Of a DNA stretch of 64,000 nt, positions 1 through 11,168 are shown in pieces (within the stretch, counting starts at the first letter, position 1; each line of letters opens with the position of its first letter). The notes below the pieces were generated by a model, which was not told the DNA's origin, ran no database searches, and worked only from the letters and a program-made list of their open reading frames with translations. Position numbers and translations under genes: made by a program. The DNA comes from Nageia nagi (taxonomy: Eukaryota; Pinophyta): assembly GCA_050084985.1 (NCBI GenBank), contig JBITNC010000001.1, positions 153,264,001-153,328,000 of the forward strand, in the 5' to 3' direction.

Positions 1-790
1 AATGTGAGGATACCCATTAAGGGGATAAACATAGAAATTGTTCCTTATGGTATAGCTCTACAACCTCACACCAAATTTCTCCACTATGTGGTCCATAAGT
101 GTGAGTTTTCCATTAGCATTAGAAACTTTGATTCCTTCAAAATCCTTAATTTTTAGTTTCTTATTTTCCATAAATCCCTTATCAATGAAGTTTTGAGATG
201 CTCCTAGATCAATCAGGACCATCACATCTTGTCCACCAACTTCCCTACAACCTTAAATGTTAGGTACTTTTTCACCCCAATATAGTGAAGCGATCATGCT
301 CCCTAATATGCCTTCTACTCTTGGTGCTTCATGATCTAATATGTCCACACCAAGATACATAACTAAATCATCTTTCTCCTCCTCCAAAAATAGCTCTATA
401 TAGTGCTCTTGTTCCTTTCCTTAGCAACAAGTTTTGGGATCCCATTTCTTCTTAGAGTAGAAGCACTTGCCTTCCTCCCATAGCTGTCTCTTTATACTTG
501 CATCTAACTAGTTTGTATGAGATGTGGGGAAGGGTTTGGCCTTGCTCAGATCCTTCTTATCTATGTAGGTATTTAAAAATCCCTTGAACATCTTCCCTCC
601 CTTGGTTGTTGAAGATCATATGCATCAAAATAACATCATCAAGATTCCTAGGTGAGGAAACCTTGATCATTTGCTGCAATAGCTCCACCATTCCTTCTAT
701 TAAGATGAATATTAATCACTCCTCATGAATGTGATGTATCATAATTGTAATTTTCTAAAACTCTAATACATACTCATCCATTGGTCCTTG
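1..790 (-). pseudogene. Outermost Ty3 element: end of gag and protease (decayed)
   Basis: Read on the minus strand, this continues the gag that starts at 25396-26480. At 790-730 it reads LRQQGPMDEYVLEF, like the end of a chromovirus-type Ty3 gag. A degenerate zinc-knuckle-like stretch follows near 490-430 (CFYSKKKWDPKTC). At 240-180 is the protease active-site block VLIDLGASQNFID, in which family members usually have DSGA or DTGA. Several in-frame stops break it, so it is not functional. Reverse transcriptase and the other LTR would lie left of the window. Joining 790 to 25396 restores the frame across the insertion apart from one extra base, which is why I assign both pieces to one element. 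Confidence 0.75.
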
Positions 791-795
791 TTGCT
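791..795. repeat. Target-site duplication of the middle element, left copy
   Basis: TTGCT here against TTGCC at 25391-25395. One transition separates them. They flank the middle element exactly where the outer gag frame rejoins. Confidence 0.55.
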
Positions 796-1580
796 ATTTA
801 CAAATAAAAGTGTATTCGAGAATGCAAGTAACTAAAATATCTACAATCCTAAAAGATACATATATCTATATGTAAATTTTGAGCCAACAAATAATAATTT
901 ATAATAAGATAAGCTAATATAGAAATAATGAATAATTGGAATCAAAATGATATTACCAAATAAGATTGAATTTATGTACTTACCTCATGGAGCATACCTG
1001 ATATGGATGAACAAAAGATACTGATAAAGCCTCAATAATGAATGGAGTTTGCACCTAAATTCATGGAGAAAGATGATCCAAAAGGAGGGTCATGAGCTAT
1101 TTATTTCATGCTCAAAAGGAGCATTTATAGTCTACTTTCATCTACAAGGAGTATCGATGATCTTTGTTACACTACAGTCCATTTTGAACTAACTTTGTAC
1201 CTCCACACAAACTCTTAATGGTCTCAATTTGATAATTAGATGAGATTAGAATTATCAAGACACTCACAAAAGGAAGTACACAAACTAACCTTGAATGGTG
1301 GTGTTAAGAGACACCTAAAGGATTTCCATCATCAAGAACAAATATGGGATCATGTATCTCCTTGATATAGACTTACTATTAAATCCCTATTTATATAGAT
1401 AATAATATGACCTACTCCTTCAGTTAGTGTGTACCTACATAAATAAGAATATAGTAAGTTGATGATATATATTGGTCATATCCAAAATACCATTAATATT
1501 CTTGAACTAGATATATAAGTACGGGCACATATTTCCTAATGTATTAAATTAAATGCATAAATTAACTTTATGCAATAATA
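796..1580 (-). repeat. LTR of the middle Ty3 element (3' LTR on the minus strand)
   Basis: About 785 bp that recur as 7062-7182 plus 24725-25390, where the inner element has split the other copy; the summed length is about 786 bp. The copies differ at many positions by eye. The ends are not a clean TG...CA, so boundaries are good to a few bases only. A purine-rich tract on the minus strand (AAAGTGGGGC, about 1584-1593) abuts it inside the element, which fits a polypurine tract and sets the orientation. Confidence 0.8.
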
Positions 1581-1996
1581 GATGCCCCACTTTGAATGAG
1601 AAATTGAAAATCACTAGATGCATTGAGATTTTTCATTGAAAGTATAGCCAAGATATCATAGCAATCAAATATTGATAAGTATAAACAAGCATAATACCAA
1701 CACTAATCAATCTATTTTGATACTAAACTATGATAAAGATATAAGAAAGATAAGAAATCATATTGAAAAAAGGTATGAGTTTAAAAAACCCCCCTCATAT
1801 GACATCTATCATGTTGCCCCTAGTTAGTTTTGATATGCTCCATGAAATCTAATCATGACCTACAAAAGAAAGAGTTCTAGGGTCCATAACCATCTACCAA
1901 GAGGTCATTGATGAGAATTACTCACATTTTTTTATATATATTTATATATGGAGTGCAACCATATCATGTCATTGATGATTCTATCCATTGATCTTA

Positions 1997-2375
1997 TGGA
2001 AGCTAAACTTCCTACCAAGAGCCATAATGATAAAACTAGGAGCTGAAACTCTACCAAGAGGCATACTACAATAAAGAGTGGAGTTGGAACTCTGCCAAGA
2101 GGCATGATATGATGATGAGAGCTAAAACTCTATGCCAAGAGGTAGGAAACTAGGATGATGATATGAGAGTTGAAACTCTATTCCAAGAGGCATATTACAA
2201 TGAGGAGTGGAGTTTGAACTCCATAAAGAGGCATGATATGATGATGAGAGCTAAAAATCTACACTAAGAGGCAAGAAACTAGGATGATGATATGAGAGCT
2301 GAAGCTCTACACCAAGAGGCATGCAAATTTTATGATTTGGGAGCTAAAACTTTGCACCAAGGGGTATCTAATGAT
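1997..2375. repeat. Tandem repeat of about 42 bp with 126-129 bp higher-order period
   Basis: Nine degenerate copies of a unit of the form GAGAGCTGAAACTCTACCAA followed by GAGGCAT, starting near 1997, 2039, 2079, 2117, 2165, 2208, 2246, 2294 and 2338. Units 2-4 and 5-7 match in order, with the pattern restarting at 2039, 2165 and 2294. Each unit contains a short inverted repeat (GAG...CTC). The array sits near the 3' LTR of the middle element, where its 3' untranslated region would be. Confidence 0.85.
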
Positions 2376-2689
2376 CTTTGTTTTTGCTATTTTTTATTGT
2401 ACAAAAGGATTACGAGCAATGATTTTTTTGCTAAAATAGAGTGCTAATGCTCCTCTTATGATACTAAAATGACTTTCTATTTTTGGATGTTTGTATCATC
2501 TATTCCATGCTTATTCTTGCAGTAATATTTTTATAGAAATAGATTCATAGGATGACCCATAGGTCACCTAGATGTGATACTTCTTTAAGTGCCTAGCATT
2601 GATGGGATTTTTGAGAACCTCCCCATCAATTTATGGAGTTACCAAGTTCTTGATAGTGAAAGTAGTCTCCCTACTTTCTATATCAATTG

Positions 2690-3075
2690 GTATAACTATA
2701 GCTACACTTACCATTGCATCAGCCAACCTATTATTGTTCCTTGGAATATTTTTAATTGATACTCTTCAAAACAAGCAAGGAGTTTTTTAACAAGAACTTT
2801 ATATGGAATAAGCTTTTCATATTTGGTGTTATAGATCTCATTGACTTGATTCACTATCAACTATGAATCCCCATATATATGCAACTGTGTAATACTAATC
2901 TCTATAGCTACTTTTAATCCTTATATGAGAGCTTCATAATCTACCATATTGTTAGCACATTCAAATGATAGTTTATATGACATGTGAATAACATCATTTT
3001 GAGGTGATATCAATGCTATTCCTACTCCAAAACCTTGCATACACCGTGATCCATCAAAATACATTTTTTAGCATT
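2690..3075 (-). pseudogene. Middle element: second (archaeal-type) RNase H, decayed
   Basis: The minus strand reads MYFDGSRCMQGFGVG near 3070, then YEALI near 2935, IYGDS near 2895 and LADAMVSVA near 2715. These are the usual landmarks of the additional RNase H that Tat-lineage Ty3 elements carry between the RT-linked RNase H and integrase. At least three in-frame stops interrupt it. I see no integrase between here and the LTR at 1580; this part of the element seems deleted or decayed beyond recognition. Confidence 0.7.
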
Positions 3076-3181
3076 CTAATACCTCTACAAGAGGAACACC
3101 AACATTCCTATTCTCTTTAGAAGAAGGTCATGGGTGATCCTCTTTTGCATGTTCTACAATTTTTGCTAAAGCACATTCATC

Positions 3182-4436
3182 CTAAAATTCTTCTCTAAGC
3201 TCTATACTATCTTCTATGGGAAACTTTGCAATAAAATATATAATTGCTTGCCCTTTAACTAATTTTTGTTTCATAAACTTGAGGTCAAACTCCTGAAGTA
3301 GCATGATCCATTTTGATGACCTTCCATTGAGGTATGGTTTTGACATCAGATATATGAATGGGTCTTCTTGAGTAAGTACATGTGTTGTGCTATTGATCAC
3401 ATAATGCCTCAACCTCTCAATAGCAAATACTATACATTGACATAACTTCTTAATGGGTGTGTACCTAATTTTATATTCTTTCAATGTTCTACTAATAAAA
3501 TAGACTACTCTCACTTTACCATCTTCTTCTTTCTTTGCCAACATTACCCCAAATGCATTTTCTATAGCTGGACATAGAGCCAAAAATGTTCTCCATGCAT
3601 ATATGAAGCTAATACTGATGGATGTAGGAAATACTCTTTTATTGTATTAAATGCTTCTTGACACTTAACATCCCATTTAAACTCAACTTCTTTCTTAAGT
3701 AAATGAGACATAGGAGCTATCTTATCTATTAATTGACAAATAATCTTCTTATAGCTTGAATCTTACCTTGAAGGCTTCTCAATTGTTTAAGATTTGTAGG
3801 AGGATACATTTCTGTTATGGCTTTAATTTTCTTTGGAACCACTTCAACTCCTCTCCTAGAGATAATATTTCCCAAGAGTTTTCTTGATGATACCCCAAAT
3901 ACACATTTTTGAGGCTTGATTCTTAACTTGTACTTATTCATCCTTTCAAATGTTGCTTTTATAGCCTTGACATGATCTTCTTTATTCTTTGACTTTATCA
4001 AGATATCATCTACATAGACCTCTACTATTTTATGAATGAAGTCATAAAACATGGCTTTCATTACTCTTTGGTATGTGTCCCCTACATTCTTAAGACCAAA
4101 TGGCATTACCTTGTAGAAAACATTACCCCAAGGAGTCCTAAAGGTTGCTTTAGGCTGATCACTTTTCTTAATTTTGATTTGATTATATCCTAAAAACCTA
4201 TCCATAAATGGTAACATCTCATAACCTACCAAATAATCAATGATCATATCTATGTTGGGTAGTGGGAAGTCATCTTTCGAACATGCTTCATTGAGATCTA
4301 CACTAGCCATCCACTCTGAATAATCAATGGGTCTAATAAAACTAGCTTCCAATAGTTTCTCTATTTCCTTCTTGACTAGTAAACAAATCTGAAAAGGTAT
4401 CTTCCTTGGTTTTTGCTTTATAAGAATTACTCTCAT
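3182..4436 (-). pseudogene. Middle element: reverse transcriptase and RNase H, decayed
   Basis: This would have copied element RNA into DNA. The RT part (4436-3729) shows DDFPLPNID, MPFGLKN and the catalytic YVDDILIKSK. The RT-linked RNase H follows (3700-3182, with VVYFISRTL and KWIMLLQEFDLKF). Between SEWMAS and DLNEAC, near 4295-4305, about 17 residues that precede motif A in the inner element are missing in frame. That deletion removes part of the RT active-site region. A frame break separates RT from RNase H at about 3600-3730. Confidence 0.85.
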
Positions 4437-5110
4437 TTTTAGGAGTTGTGGTGTCTCTTAAGAACCAATGTTGACCTCCTCTATTTCTTCATTCAAACAA
4501 TTCATTTCTAATTTTGATGGTGTGGGAAATGGCAATTCTTCCAACCCTTTGATTTTATCCTCCATAGATTCACCAAAGCAAGCATGCACATCTAGACAAT
4601 GTTTGTGAGTCCTCTTTTCATTCCTAGCTGAATATTTGGTTCTAGCACCCATAGATTTTAAGAAAGCATCATCATTATCAAATAATTCTATAGCATTTAT
4701 TGCATCTTCATATCTATTTCACATTCAATAACAAAGCAATTTTGATCATCTTGTACCTATTCATCTTCTTGCATTAATAACGAATGACTAACCTGACCAT
4801 CATGATCATTTCTACGATATGGTACAATGCAATATTTGTTTTCCTCTATGATTTCTTCTAAAGAGGACCATAAAAAATATTTATGGGGCCTAAAGTAGTG
4901 CATGTGGTCCTTTTATTGAGCCTCCTACCATTCATTCAAATCTCTCTCTAGACTAATATTATTGACATCTGTGATAGTGTATGAACCAAATCTGATATCT
5001 TTGATGTTGATTTTCTATAAACCTGAACATTCTTTGCTAGGATAGCCTCATCCTTTGTATCATATAGAATAAATCTCTCAAGGAGAACATAATTGCACTA
5101 CTTGGTTATC
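4437..5110 (-). pseudogene. Middle element: protease-RT linker, decayed
   Basis: A 64-codon open stretch (4652-4458) and flanking sequence with many stops join the protease to RT. I see no domain here. By position it is the variable linker of the polyprotein. Confidence 0.5.
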
Positions 5111-5700
5111 TATTCATTTGCTTTTACCTTGTAAATATTTCCTTCATAATAGAATTTGAAACATCTATGCAAAGTGGATGCTACTCCTTCCCTATCATCT
5201 ATCCAAGGTCTTCCAAGAATAAAATTAAAAGAAGGTTTTCCATATATAATGTAGAAGAGGGTCTTAAGCACCTTATTTCCCACTTTGATTAGAAGTGTGA
5301 TGATTCTTGCACATTTTTTTGGAACACCATCAAACCCCTTAACTCTCATGGTAGTCTCTTCTCTTGGAGGTAACAAATCTGGACCAAACTATGAAAGCAA
5401 GTGAGTGGTGGTAATATTCAAAGCTACCCCACCATATATCAATTATCTTTTAACTATTTTACCAAATATATTCACTCCAATAAAAAATGGTGGATGTAAC
5501 CAGGTCACATCCTTGCTAGCTCTTTCACTAGGGTGAAAAGTGATAACATCCCCTTTACTCCATATTTCTACCTTTTTTGCAAAAGTAGTGATTGAGATGT
5601 TCCTATCTATTTGACTATTCTTGAAAATTTGATTCATCATTTCTTTATGAGGTGTTGAAATTTGAAGTAATTCAAACAAACTAACCTTTTCTTATGTGTT
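5110..5700 (-). pseudogene. Middle element: aspartic protease, decayed
   Basis: The minus strand shows GKIVKR followed by a stop and then LIYGGVALNI near 5455-5420, where family proteases have LIDGGSA. The active-site Asp is replaced by Tyr and a stop precedes it. The C-terminal flap region ends in FILGRPWID near 5220, a hallmark shared with the inner element. Two frames carry the two halves. Confidence 0.7.
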
Positions 5701-5949
5701 CCTGAGTTGCTCAATGAGGTCAAAACTTCTTGGATCTTTAGGAAGCTCTTTTTGACATGTGACAGGATTTTGTTGCTACTCTTGATCTTCCTCTTGTAAG
5801 TGCTACACATATTTCTTCATGGAAAATTACATGGACATGCTACTTTTCCTCTATATCTTTAACTTTAGTAGGAAAAACATAGAATCCATCCTTTATAAGC
5901 CTTTGTATTTTGTTTCTTAGGCCTCCACACCCATTAGTGGCATGCCCCT

Positions 5950-6975
5950 TGGTTTGATGATATTTGCAATATCTATCTTCTTTGTACTATGCTAGCCTCT
6001 CTGCTAATTCATCTTCCTCTCTCTTAGGTAAAGGCTATAGTAATCCCTTTGCCATTAGATCTTTTAAGATAAATCTGGGAGGTATAGAAAACTTTATGAA
6101 TTTCTTTTCTTTCTTTTCATTTTCCTTTTCTACCACATGAATGGATTTATCTTTCTTTGGTGATTGTAGCTGCTTATTTTTTGGTCCTATGTTTATCATC
6201 ATCTTGATACTTCACAAGCCTTAATTTCATTAGGACTTTTTCTTTTTCCAATAGCTTATATGCCATATCAGAAAATGCTAGATGTGTATAATAAATGACA
6301 TAATATTGTAAGGACAATATGATAGCATCCTTGAAAATATTGTTTACCCCTTTTTTAGTAAGCTTTTTTTTTATTTACTGCCATGTCTTTTTGAATTGTA
6401 CAACAAACTTTTCAAGACTCTCATTATTGCCTTGCCTCATAGCACATAGATCTAAAACCATGACTTTATGCTTGATATTGTGTTTATACTTTTCTAAAAA
6501 TAAGTTTCTCAATTCTCAAAATGATGTAACTAAATTTTCTAGTAGAGCATAGAACCATTCACCTTCCAAACTATGAGGAAAGAATTTCACCTATAATCTT
6601 GAATCCACACTTATTTTGAGCTCACGCTCATCTTTAAACCCTTGTAAATGTCTCTTAGGATCTCCTTCCCCATTGAACTTACAAAATTTGGGATCTTTAT
6701 AATTCAATGGTGTCATGCTTACATGGATTTCATCACATAGAGGACTACCAAACTCAATTGAATTATCTGGATGAACTTATCCTCTTGCTAATAAATTAAT
6801 CTATCTTTGCATACCCTCAATAGTAACCTGCATGTTATCATTGTTACTTCCATCACCATGTTAGCTTCTTCATTTGGTACTTCTTGTCCATCATGCTAAA
6901 TATCTCCCAAGATCTCATCAAGATCTCTTCTTAAAATACTTTTAAGAATACTCTTAACTGATCCATGTCTAAAAC
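5950..6975 (-). pseudogene. Middle element: gag, decayed
   Basis: The minus strand gives TPLNYKDPKFCKFNGEGDPK near 6710, then HLQGFKDE, WFYALL and FLEKYK, typical of the retrotransposon gag core. Several stop codons break the frame. Coding appears to begin near 6970, about 70 bp inside the primer-binding site, so there is little leader. Confidence 0.65.
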
Positions 6976-7038
6976 AACTCAAAAAATTGTTTAGTAGTTC
7001 TAACTAAAACCCTAGGGTTTTAGCACAACTACTTATGA

Positions 7039-7058
7039 TTTCACATTAGGTTCACCAA
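7039..7058 (-). other. Candidate primer-binding site of the middle element
   Basis: On the minus strand TGGTGAACCTAATGTG begins with the TGG expected of a tRNA CCA complement and lies 3-4 bp inside the LTR. I did not identify the tRNA. Confidence 0.4.
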
Positions 7059-7061
7059 AAG

Positions 7062-7182
7062 TTTTACAAATAAATGTGTATTCAATAATGCAAATAACTA
7101 AAATATCTACAATCCTAAAAGATACATATATCTATTTGTAAATTTTGAGATAACAGATAGGAATTTACAGCAAGATAAGCTG
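7062..7182 (-). repeat. Middle element 5' LTR, left fragment
   Basis: First 121 bp of the LTR, matching 796-915. It is interrupted by the inner element and resumes at 24725. Confidence 0.85.
7178..7182. repeat. Target-site duplication of the inner element, left copy
   Basis: AGCTG, identical to 24720-24724. It directly abuts the TGTTACAG start of the LTR. Confidence 0.9.
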
Positions 7183-8030
7183 TGTTACAGTGAAAATAAA
7201 GCTGGAATGTAGAATAACATGAAATACAAATTATCCTTAAACTTTCACTGAACCTCAAATTATGTAAGATAGATAAACATGTTATAATTGCAAAATGATA
7301 TTGATTTTCAATTAAGACTACAATAGGCCCTTGGAAGGGACTTTTACAAATGCTATTTGTCAAAATAAGAGTATTATATCTCCATTGTTTTTGATTTGCT
7401 TGCTTCTTTCCTTGATATGAACCTGTAAATCCTACACACATACAAAAGACAATAACATCAAAGCATTTATGTATGACATGTATTGAATTGAAACTAGCAT
7501 AAAACAATAAAATGTATGAGCTCACAAGATTTTGGCAGCATTACCCTACCTCAAAATGGGTCAAGATTCTCTCTCAAATTGCTTTGCATGGGCTTGTATT
7601 TATAGATTTGGGATGGGATATTCAAGAGGCTGGTAAGAGTAAGTGAAGAGCCACCGTAGGTCGTAATTGACCCCCTCTATCCACATCATCTTGGAAAGAT
7701 GAATCGTTTCAACTTTCTTTCACTATTTTGGCTCCTTGGTTCGGCTGTTACAGAGTCACCAGCGTTTACCATATGAACACCGATGACTGGATCAAAATGC
7801 CGGTGACTGTCTTAGGTCACCGATGACTAGGTTTTTAATTTTGTGACAATATTAACTGACCGCCTAATAGCCAATTTGACCTAAAAAGAGTCATGTGACC
7901 ACCCGTTTCGCATGTACTTGACGGGGGCTATCCAATAATAGGTTTTTTAGACCTATTTTATGTTGTTGCGAAGAGTTATGATTATTTTAATGTTTACTAG
8001 CTAAGAAGGGGACATTTTTAGGTGTCTACA
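7183..8030 (-). repeat. Inner element 3' LTR (left)
   Basis: Begins TGTTACAG and ends GTGTCTACA, 848 bp, paired with 23872-24719. It contains a small cluster of CACCGGCG-like words near 7755-7830 that also occur elsewhere in the element. An open frame of about 130 codons runs on the minus strand in both LTR copies. I do not regard it as a gene. Confidence 0.95.
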
Positions 8031-8045
8031 TTTTGCCCCTTTTTG
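8031..8045 (-). other. Polypurine tract of the inner element
   Basis: On the minus strand AAAAAGGGGCAAAA directly abuts the LTR, the usual primer position for plus-strand synthesis. Confidence 0.8.
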
Positions 8046-9130
8046 AATTATCAACCGAGAATGCGGTTGATAATTTCAAAAATATAGAATGAGCAACTTT
8101 GTTGCTTTTTTATGATATAAGTTTTTGACTCAATTTCTTAGATGAATCAAAATTATGATAAAATGTGTTCTCATCTTACATTTGATGTAGTTTTGAAAAC
8201 AAATTTGAATATACTTCAGAAGTGACTATTTTCGATATGTGTTGAGCTTGTGTGATAGTTGCATGACATTTCTGTTATGTCATTTTGCATGTCTAAGCGT
8301 ACATGTACCGTATAAGTCCTCTTTAGTATATGAGTTTGACGGTGTTGTCTTTTGTCCCGACAACGAGGTTTCAAGATGATCTCCTGTAACAATGATACAT
8401 CACATCTTATCATATTTTGATTTTCTTGACCAAGTCAAGGTTACTTGTGAGAAAATTTTAACATTCTCATGGTTATTTCCAAACGCGGCACTTTACTTCC
8501 AATCACCGACGTTTAGTGGCGATCGTCGGTGTCCGTCTTAGAGTTGCCAGCGTTTAGTTACAATCGCCGACGTTCATCTCCAAGTCGTCAGCATGTTTCA
8601 AAAGGAAAAAGTTTTGACTTTTTCTCATTCATTTCTTTTTAGCTGTCCCTTTCATTATCAGCTAGCATGAGTTTCCCTTACAATCTCATCAATTTCTAGC
8701 CGTTGATATTCGCTATACTCACCATGCCTCCATGTAGATGCTCCATTGGACATTCTCGACCTATCTGGGAAGAGGTAGGGTTTTGAAATCACTTTCTTTT
8801 CTATTTTTTGTTTGTAACTTGTATTTTAACCATGTAATTCTAAAATTAACATCGTAAATGATATTTAAAAATGATCTTGGTTGTTTCTATTAGATGAATT
8901 TTGAAAATCCAGCTTTTGTTTTTATCCTTTTGTGAAATTTTTTTCGTACTTCGGCCTTGGTCGCCGACCTAAGCCGAACGATGACAGAGTCGTCGGTGTT
9001 TGGAAGGTGAACACCGGTGACTGAGTCTTATCTATTTGAAACACTGGCGTTTGGATCTGAAATGCCATTTTTCCTTTTTTCTTCTTCTTTTTTTTTTTTA
9101 ACTGAACCTTTTCAACATTATATAGGTTCA
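8046..9130. repeat. 3' untranslated region with degenerate CACCGGCG-type words
   Basis: No gene seen. Words of the type GTCACCGGCGTTT, in both orientations and with many substitutions, cluster at about 8485-8600 and 8950-9055. The same words occur in both LTRs (7755-7830, 24440-24520) and near the primer site (23575-23735). The start of the antisense PMD ORF follows. Confidence 0.6.
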
Positions 9131-9132
9131 AG

Positions 9133-11168
9133 ATGTCTTTGAGCCTCGAGGTAGATATCCCTCGATTCTACAGGAGGGTAGAGGTCTTCTAGGTCCAACT
9201 GATCATACCTTCTTTAGATCCATCAATTTTGGAGTGGTTCCACACATGGGCCGCATCCATTGGGATTATCCTTTATTGGCTGCATTGCTAGATAGATGGG
9301 ACGTGATGACATGCACTTTTCATCTTCCGATAGGGGAGATGACTGTCACAGTAGAGGATATACATAGATTATATAGACTCCCCATTCACGGGTAGAGGAT
9401 TTTGCCTATGCTTGATAGGACAGGAGCTTTACCCACTATTTCTTATTTGTATGGGGCCGCTCGAGTTGATACTATCATTTCGGAGATTATTTCAAGTGGT
9501 ATCTGATATTACCAGTACTGGATAGAGGATCAGTAGGGGATGATCCATTTTTTGTATTTGATGGGTTTGGTGCAGTGCTATGCTCTCCCTGATACTGGCA
9601 GCAGGAGGTTACCATGGTCGTTGTTGCCTATTATTATGGATATGATGCAGTATGGTATGGTATATGCTTGGGCACCCACATTATTAGCTTAGATTTACAA
9701 GGAGTTATTCTTTTATTCACAGGGGCATAGGGCCTCTTTATCAGTTACTATCACTTTGCAGGCATGGGCCTATGAGCATATAGCTATGGCTCGTCCTCTA
9801 GGGTTACCGATGTCAAGATTTGGTAGTCACTTGGATTATGAGGTGGGCATAGTCAGATGGCGTGATGATTTTTATATTCACCCATCGGATGGAGTTCATC
9901 AGGATGTGAGCTATTATCGCCACATGCTTAGTCACTTGATTCCAGATCAAGTGAGATTCAAACCTTACCGCTTGTATCCCATCTAGAGAGAGCTCGCAGC
10001 TGAGCTTACTAGTATTCAGCAACCACATGTTTTGAGTGGTCATCGAGCTAATTTTTTGGAGTACTTTCATTTTGAGCAGGTGCACCATCAGTTTGGTTTA
10101 GTTCAAGATGTACCTACCCCATCAGTGCCATACCAATGCGAGGACACCATTTTAGCAGAGGGTGTATAGCCGTTGGTTTACATAGAGCCAGATCCTACTC
10201 AGGAGGAGGGATTATTAGAGGATGATACCGGGGAGGATGATGTAGGGGTGTATGAGGCCTTCAGGACCTAGTGGGAAGAGGGAGATGATGTCCCAGAGGG
10301 TAGATTAGAGGGTCGATGCGTTCATCAGTGCGTCGATGTTGATGTAGAGTTGGGTGCAGTAGCAGGAGGGGGAGAGGTAGGTGAGGAGCCTACAGGAGTA
10401 GAGGTTACGAGAGAGGATGCTGCTGGTGAGGAGGTTATGGTAGATGCCCCTGAGGAGTTAGCTCCTAAGGAGGAGGCTATGGGTGTAGGTGAGGAGGGAG
10501 CTACCCCAGAGGTTACGCGTAGAGTTGAGGAGGCTCCTGCTACATAGGGTCCTAGCATTGATACTTTGCTAGGAGACATTTATGAGCTGAGACACCAGTT
10601 AGCATAGGACCACTCACATATGTATAGATACAGGGCTGATCGAGATAGGTACAGACATGAGAGAGATGAGGCTCATTCCTCTTTACAGGGAGCTCTGGCT
10701 CATCAGTTGGGAGCAGCCTCTACTTTTGGAGGTGGTCCTTCAGTCATCCATCGTGGCATTTATCAGCAGCAGGATTTTTATAGTAGTATAGTACAGTCAT
10801 GGCTGATAGGTGTTCCAGCTTTTACTTCAGGGGCTTAGTATCCTATACCTCCAGATACTTATATGCCTATAGATATTTTAGCATATCAGACAGGTAGCAG
10901 TGCATAGGGCACATTCGGGTCTCCATGCAGGACTCAGAGGTCACGAGGCCTTTCTAGTAGGAGCGGTACACCTTGGGCATCTCCCTTAGGGGCTATTGGT
11001 TCATCCAAGTTGCAAAGAGCTCAGTGTCCAGGTAGTCCTACAGGATCCGTAGGCACTACTCCTATGAGTCAGGGTACCGGAGAGACTATTAGATGGTAGA
11101 GGCAACCGAGTAGTCCTAGTGGACAAGGTAGTGGTTGGGGTAGTCCTTGAGGATACCCTTTTTCCTGA
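9133..11168 (+). pseudogene. Antisense plant mobile domain (PMD) protein inside the inner element
   Basis: One reading frame of about 2 kb runs opposite to gag-pol. After ATG 9133 there is one frameshift near 9174; from there to TGA 11166-11168 the frame needs no further indel. It shows the PMD signature TFHLPIGEMTVTVED (about 9315) and the later block LQAWAYEHIAMARP (about 9756), which in PMD proteins typically reads LQ.WA.E...GRP. A Glu/Gly/Val-rich stretch (10190-10545), a charged coiled-coil-like part (10560-10710) and a Gly/Ser-rich tail follow. Thirteen stops interrupt it, eleven TAG and two TGA with no TAA, as expected if CAG and CGA codons decayed by C-to-T change. PMD genes occur both in plant genomes and in transposons; the role is unsettled. 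It was probably carried by the element as an antisense extra ORF. Confidence 0.85.

Noticed and set aside
2599-2790. 63-codon plus-strand frame
   Set aside because: It overlaps the decayed second RNase H of the middle element on the other strand.
7115-7525. Open frame of 136 codons, with a twin at 23837-24214
   Set aside because: It lies in both LTRs of the inner element, so its duplication is the LTR duplication. It has no domain and no sign of being a gene.
10325-10579. Ser/Pro/Thr-rich minus-strand frame
   Set aside because: It is the antisense shadow of the Glu/Gly/Val-rich part of the PMD ORF.
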